From Bacteroidia bacterium (GTDB lineage: Bacteria; Bacteroidota; Bacteroidia; Bacteroidales; GCA-2748055), in assembly GCA_030596245.1 (NCBI GenBank), contig JAUVKN010000035.1, positions 1-19,185 of the forward strand: a DNA stretch of 19,185 nucleotides. The letters run 5' to 3'. A program made the translations under genes and the position numbers. Below, one piece after another: positions 15,547-19,185 of the stretch; the stretch's first letter is position 1; the number at the start of each line of letters is the position of its first letter. The notes under the pieces were generated by a model. It was not told the DNA's origin. It saw nothing but the letters and a program-made list of their open reading frames with translations, and ran no database searches.

Positions 15547-16970
15547 AAAAGTTATCCCTGTACCTGCTTACTTCCCTGTCACTCTGTTTATTTTCTTGCA
15601 AGACTGAACCTGAAAAGCCGAACATCCTATTCATATTTGCAGATGATCAGTGTTTCAACACCATTAATGAGTTGGGGAATAAAGAGGTGATCACGCCCAC
15701 GCTTGATGAACTGGCCCGGCAGGGTACTGTGTTTACTACTGCCTATAATATGGGAGGCTGGAATGGGGCCATCTGTGTGGCTTCGCGTACCATGTTCAAT
15801 ACAGGGCGGTTCCTGTGGAGGGCTTTTGAATATGATAGACAATTGGATACCCTTGCAACCAGGGGCCAGTTGTGGAGCAAAGAGATGGAAAATCTGGGGT
15901 ATGACACCTACTTTACCGGTAAGTGGCATATAAAAATTGATCCTCCGGACATATTTCATCACGTGGGTTCCGTAAGAGGAGGGATGCCCAACCAGGTACC
16001 GGAAGGATATGACAGGCCGCTGGATGAGAATGACTGGGAGTGGACTCCATGGGACACGACTTTTGGAGGATTTTGGAAGGGTGGGACCCATTGGAGTGAG
16101 GTGGTGGCCAATGAGACCATGGGTTTCCTTGAGAACACTTCTGTCTCTGAGAAACCCTTCTTTATGTACATTGCTTTCAATGCCCCGCACGATCCCAGAC
16201 AATCCCCCAGGGAGTATGTGGATATGTATACCCTCGAAGATATCGCGATGCCTGAAAGTTTCTTGCCCGAATACCCTTACAAGGATCTTATGGGTTGCAG
16301 TGAGAAATTGAGGGATGAGCACCTTGCACCATTTCCCAGGACTGAGTACGCAGTAAAAGTAAACAGGCAGGAGTATTATGCCATTATTACCCATATGGAT
16401 GCGCAGATTGGAAAGATCCTGGATAAACTTGAGGAGACCGGTCAGGCCGACAATACATACATCTTCTTCTCGGCAGACCACGGACTTTCTGTGGGCCATC
16501 ATGGATTGATAGGCAAGCAGAATATGTATGAGCACAGCATGCGTCCTCCCATGATCATTGTGGGGCCAGATATCCCTGAAGGAAAGAAAAAGGATATGGC
16601 AGTATACCTTCAGGATATCATGCCTACAGTTATTGAATATGCAGGAGGAGAAGTGCCGGGCTATGTTGAGTTCAACAGCCTGAAGTCCTTTATTGAGAGT
16701 ACTAATGAAAAGTCTAACTATCCTGAAGTATATGGGGCCTATAAGGATCTGCAACGAATGATCCGCATTGATGATTATAAGCTTATTGTTTATCCCTATG
16801 CAGGGGTGAAGAGACTTTTTAACCTGGCAACGGATCCGGAGGAGATGTTTGATCTCGCATCAAAACAGGAACAACAGGATCGTTTGGAATCCATGTTTGA
16901 AAAGCTTATTGATTTGCAGGTTGAAATGGGAGATACCCTGAACCTGATGAATTTTCAATTTGTAATATAG
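15543..16970 (+). CDS. S1-family sulfatase with CVASR active-site variant, lipoprotein
   Basis: A 475-residue sulfatase of the iduronate-2-sulfatase/choline-sulfatase-like kind. The signal peptide ends LFSC (Cys19). The active-site motif is CVASR (Cys78) instead of the usual C-x-P-S-R, and the second metal site is SADHG rather than SDNG; the DH form is normal in this subgroup. FADDQ, TGKWHI and KQNMYEHSMRPPMII are also typical. The C-x-A-x-R form is accepted by anaerobic radical-SAM maturases and occurs in related sulfatases, so the protein is probably active. It starts inside the stop of the preceding sulfatase. No maturation enzyme is visible in the window. Confidence 0.9.
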   Translation: MKKLSLYLLTSLSLCLFSCKTEPEKPNILFIFADDQCFNTINELGNKEVITPTLDELARQGTVFTTAYNMGGWNGAICVASRTMFNTGRFLWRAFEYDRQLDTLATRGQLWSKEMENLGYDTYFTGKWHIKIDPPDIFHHVGSVRGGMPNQVPEGYDRPLDENDWEWTPWDTTFGGFWKGGTHWSEVVANETMGFLENTSVSEKPFFMYIAFNAPHDPRQSPREYVDMYTLEDIAMPESFLPEYPYKDLMGCSEKLRDEHLAPFPRTEYAVKVNRQEYYAIITHMDAQIGKILDKLEETGQADNTYIFFSADHGLSVGHHGLIGKQNMYEHSMRPPMIIVGPDIPEGKKKDMAVYLQDIMPTVIEYAGGEVPGYVEFNSLKSFIESTNEKSNYPEVYGAYKDLQRMIRIDDYKLIVYPYAGVKRLFNLATDPEEMFDLASKQEQQDRLESMFEKLIDLQVEMGDTLNLMNFQFVI

Positions 16971-16979
16971 AATTTTACC

Positions 16980-17016
16980 CTGGTTTGGATAATTACTTAC
17001 TGGAATATTAAACCAG
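16980..17016. repeat. Inverted repeat in the gap before the kinase genes
   Basis: CTGGTTT (16980-16986) and AAACCAG (17010-17016) could pair across a 23-base loop, and a further AAACCAG lies at 17053-17059. There is no T-run, so an intrinsic terminator is not supported; an operator or chance repeat are both possible. AGGAGGT at 17045-17051 is a strong Shine-Dalgarno sequence but stands 19 bases before the next ATG, too far for normal use. Confidence 0.25.
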
Positions 17017-17070
17017 AGTTGTAATTTTAGCTTCAATTTAATCGAAGGAGGTAAACCAGGATTCATCATT

Positions 17071-17286
17071 ATGTCAAAATTAGAAATTAAGAAGCTCAAA
17101 GAGTGCAGGTATGCCAGTGTTTCACTGGGTGAGGTTATGTTAAGGCTCGATCCGGGTGAAGGCCGGGTAAACACAGCCAGGCAGTTCAGGGCCTGGGAGG
17201 GGGGCGGAGAATACAACGTGGCGCGAGGTCTTCGAAAGTGCTTCAGGTTGCCCACTGCAGTGGTTACTGCGTTAGCCGGTAACTAG
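17071..17286 (+). pseudogene. 5' fragment of a KDG-kinase-like PfkB gene
   Basis: Seventy-one codons match the N-terminus of 2-keto-3-deoxygluconate-kinase-like sugar kinases: VSLGEVMLRLDPGEG, QFRAWEGGGEYNVARGL and PTAVVTALAGN. A TAG stop then ends the frame where the family continues for roughly 280 more residues, and the rest is missing rather than shifted to another frame. The ATP site and catalytic GAGD motif are therefore absent, so the product cannot be active. The intact kinase that follows aligns with the same region but is clearly a different paralogue. The original arrangement was probably two adjacent kinase genes. Confidence 0.75.
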
Positions 17287-17292
17287 TGACGA

Positions 17293-17313
17293 GTGAAAAG
17301 TGAAAAGTGAAAA
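17293..17313 (+). repeat. Three tandem copies of GTGAAAA
   Basis: GTGAAAA is repeated exactly three times, followed by a partial copy (GT, then AAAC). It begins seven bases after the stop of the truncated kinase. Short tandem repeats of this kind are common between Bacteroidota genes, and here the repeat sits at the point where the missing kinase segment would have been. Confidence 0.7.
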
Positions 17314-17334
17314 GTAAACAAAAAGATTAAAGAG

Positions 17335-18408
17335 ATGGAATTAAGGAAAGATGCGAAATATGCAATGGTGATCCCCACCAGTATGGGAATAAGGATTACG
17401 CCAATAAATGGTCAGCCGGTGCACAGCAGTGAACTATTCAGGATGCAGGCTACCAGCGCCGAGTCCAATGTGGGGAGTACCGCTTCCTACCTTGGATTGC
17501 CTGTAAAAATACTGACCACCTTTGTGAAGGAGAGCCCAATAGCAAGGATGATCAAAGACAACCTGGCCAGCCGGCACATGGATTATGAAGGTCCGGAGGT
17601 AGCACAGGGCAATCCCTGGGGATACAGGCATCAGATCAATATTGCCGACAGCGGATATGGTTCACGTGGTCCTAGGGTTCAGAATGACCGTGCCGGGGAG
17701 GTGGGGCGTACCCTTAATGTAAAGGACTTCGACCTGGGACGCATATTTGGTGAAGAGGGTGCACAGATCGTGCATCTTTCGGGATTGATTGCAGCGCTCT
17801 CACCCGAGACCAGCCAGTTTTGTCTGGAGATAGCCAGGGCAGCTAAAAAGCATGGCACCCGCATCTCCTTTGACCTGAACCACCGGGCATCTTTCTGGGT
17901 AGGAAGGGAGAAGGAACTCCATGAAATATTCCGTGAGATTGCTTCACTGTCCGATATTCTCATTGGAAATGAAGAGGATTTTCAACTCTGCCTTGGTATT
18001 GAAGGACCCGAAGCCGGAGGAGCGGACCTGGCTGCCAAAATCGATGGATTCAAGGGCATGATCAACCGTGCAAAGGCCGCTTTCCAGGGAGTATCGGTAT
18101 TTGCCACCACACTGCGTCAGGTGATAAGCACCAACCAGCACATGTGGGGAGGCATTATCTTTGAAAATGGCAACTGGCATGTGGTTGAACCACGCGAAAT
18201 CTATGTGTACGACCGAATCGGCGGAGGTGATGGATTTGTAAGCGGCATGTTATATGCGATCCTTAAAGGATGGGAGCCAGAAAAATGGATCCAGTTTGGA
18301 TGGGCCAGTGGTGCGCTCGTAACGACCCTCGAAACTGACTATGCCCAACCGGCCGATGAGGACCAGATCTGGAGTATCTGGCAAGGGAATGCCAGGGTAA
18401 AAAGATAG
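17335..18408 (+). CDS. PfkB-family sugar kinase (KDG-kinase-like)
   Basis: A 357-residue cytoplasmic ribokinase-fold kinase, phosphorylating a sugar or 2-keto-3-deoxy sugar acid with ATP. Visible marks are the N-terminal substrate lid segment (ESNVGSTASYLGLPVKILTTF), ISFDLNHRASFW, SDILIGNEEDF, and the catalytic loop DRIGGGDGFVSG with Asp299 as the expected base. Full length for the family. It closes the sugar operon and ends eight bases from the convergent GH29 gene. With the fragment just upstream it forms a kinase pair of the kind linked to 2-keto-3-deoxygluconate use. If the substrate here is a 2-keto-3-deoxy acid from L-galactose or L-fucose, it would feed an aldolase that is not in the window. 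Confidence 0.85.
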   Translation: MELRKDAKYAMVIPTSMGIRITPINGQPVHSSELFRMQATSAESNVGSTASYLGLPVKILTTFVKESPIARMIKDNLASRHMDYEGPEVAQGNPWGYRHQINIADSGYGSRGPRVQNDRAGEVGRTLNVKDFDLGRIFGEEGAQIVHLSGLIAALSPETSQFCLEIARAAKKHGTRISFDLNHRASFWVGREKELHEIFREIASLSDILIGNEEDFQLCLGIEGPEAGGADLAAKIDGFKGMINRAKAAFQGVSVFATTLRQVISTNQHMWGGIIFENGNWHVVEPREIYVYDRIGGGDGFVSGMLYAILKGWEPEKWIQFGWASGALVTTLETDYAQPADEDQIWSIWQGNARVKR

Positions 18409-18416
18409 TTAAGGAA

Positions 18417-19185
18417 TCACTCCACCCAATCTCCTTTGAGTTCTATTTTGAATGCCAGCGCGTATTCTGAAGGGATGCGGGATGGGGTCTGAATAGTCAG
18501 GCCACCATTGGTTCGTTCCCATTTAATCTTTTCATCAGATCCAAGCAGAGATATATTTTTAATCCCCTTTGTTGAGATCGTGGTTTCCATTCCGAGAGAT
18601 TCTATGACTACCTCCTCACCTTCAGGAATACCAAGGACTATGGCAAAAAGATCATTGCCTTTTTTGGTGAATCGTATATCGTTGTCGTCACAGAGGTCAA
18701 ATTCCCATTTGGGATGGACCCCTTTGGTAATTAGTTTCTCTTCATTGCCTTCGGAATGTATCTTCCAGCTTCTGGTTCCGTAGATGGCATCACCATTCAC
18801 TTTTAGCCAACCTCCAATTTCAGCAAGTACATCTTTTTGTTCCTGACCGATGGTTCCGTCAGCCTTTGGACAGAGGGAGATTACCAAACCTCCGCCGCGG
18901 CTTACCCTGTCTATCAGGCCATCGATAATGACATTGGGCTCTTTGTAGGTCTGACCTTCCACATATCCCCAGGAGGAGTGGCTGATCTTCATGTCATCCA
19001 CCCAGGAGCCATTCACAACACTTGCCCTGTCACGACCCTCCTCAAAGGTTTTCATTCCAACTGCTTCGGGAAAGTTAAACCTCATGCTGACCGGTAGTTT
19101 ATTCAATATTTCCACCTCCTTGTTCCATTCAGTTTCTTTATTGTAGTAATGTGATAACAGCTCCATCACCATCAGTTCGTTGATG
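18417..19185 (-). CDS. GH29 alpha-L-fucosidase family protein, 5'-partial (window edge)
   Basis: The frame stays open to the right edge (INELMVMELLSHYYN at the edge), so only the C-terminal half, about 250 residues, is seen. It has KISHSSWGYVEGQ, VIIDGLIDRVSRGGGLVISLCPKADGTI, the GDAIYGTR-SW motif and a C-terminal beta domain ending SEYALAFKIEL; all have counterparts in the GH29 gene at 12454 (KGSWCYTE, ADGTIPE, EAIYETRPW). The nucleophile is outside the window. It is convergent with the kinase, so it belongs to a different transcript, and it is divergent enough from the first GH29 to act on another linkage. Confidence 0.88.
   Translation of the reverse strand, partial: INELMVMELLSHYYNKETEWNKEVEILNKLPVSMRFNFPEAVGMKTFEEGRDRASVVNGSWVDDMKISHSSWGYVEGQTYKEPNVIIDGLIDRVSRGGGLVISLCPKADGTIGQEQKDVLAEIGGWLKVNGDAIYGTRSWKIHSEGNEEKLITKGVHPKWEFDLCDDNDIRFTKKGNDLFAIVLGIPEGEEVVIESLGMETTISTKGIKNISLLGSDEKIKWERTNGGLTIQTPSRIPSEYALAFKIELKGDWVE

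Noticed and set aside
15627..16754. 375-codon open frame on the minus strand
   Set aside because: It lies wholly inside a convincing sulfatase gene on the plus strand; its translation shows no family motif and has the composition of an antisense shadow.
16980..17016. Intrinsic terminator after the last sulfatase
   Set aside because: The stem is only seven pairs with a long loop and there is no following T-run.

Overview
The window looks like part of an algal-polysaccharide utilisation region from a marine Bacteroidota. The reasons are five sulfatase domains with short lipoprotein signal peptides (LFSGC, LTGC, LVSC, LFSC), two GH29 alpha-L-fucosidase-family genes, a FucP-type permease with a sugar-oxidation module, weak Shine-Dalgarno sequences at several genes, and a promoter (7506-7537, minus strand) that matches the Bacteroides -33/-7 consensus TTTG-N20-TAnnTTTG exactly. 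No SusC/SusD pair, regulator gene, sulfatase-maturing enzyme, tRNA or rRNA is visible.

Layout. (a) 3-1100: a chorismatase-like gene that enters from the left edge and looks unrelated to the rest. (b) 1116-2450: two damaged genes, a Sde182/DUF1593-type gene on the minus strand with a large internal deletion, and the last ~60 codons of a GH42-like beta-galactosidase. (c) 2453-6971: a single-domain sulfatase lipoprotein, then an unusual sulfatase-sulfatase fusion. (d) 6924-7488: a MazF/RHH-type toxin-antitoxin pair on the minus strand, its toxin overlapping the 3' end of the fusion gene. (e) 7489-7822: AT-rich regulatory DNA with two promoters and two near-perfect palindromes. (f) 7823-18408: a tightly packed plus-strand operon: RhaM-type mutarotase, fuconolactonase-type amidohydrolase, FucP, aldo/keto reductase, zinc alcohol dehydrogenase, GH29 lipoprotein, two sulfatases, a truncated KDG-kinase-like gene and an intact PfkB kinase. 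(g) 18417-19185: a second GH29 gene, convergent and cut by the right edge.

Working model (inference). Cell-surface or periplasmic sulfatases and GH29 enzymes release a 6-deoxy-L-galactose (L-fucose) or L-galactose unit from a sulfated glycan. FucP imports it, the mutarotase equilibrates anomers, the AKR oxidises it to the 1,5- or 1,4-lactone, the amidohydrolase opens the lactone, and the zinc dehydrogenase and PfkB kinase act further down. No enolase-superfamily L-fuconate dehydratase is present here, so the lower half of the pathway is either elsewhere or different.

The most striking point is the density of rearrangement scars: a repeat-flanked internal deletion in the DUF1593 gene, a 5'-truncated GH42, a 3'-truncated kinase next to a 7-bp tandem repeat, a sulfatase fusion lacking the second signal peptide, and a toxin gene running into a sulfatase tail. 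They could reflect real decay and reshuffling of the locus or, less likely for all of them at once, misassembly.
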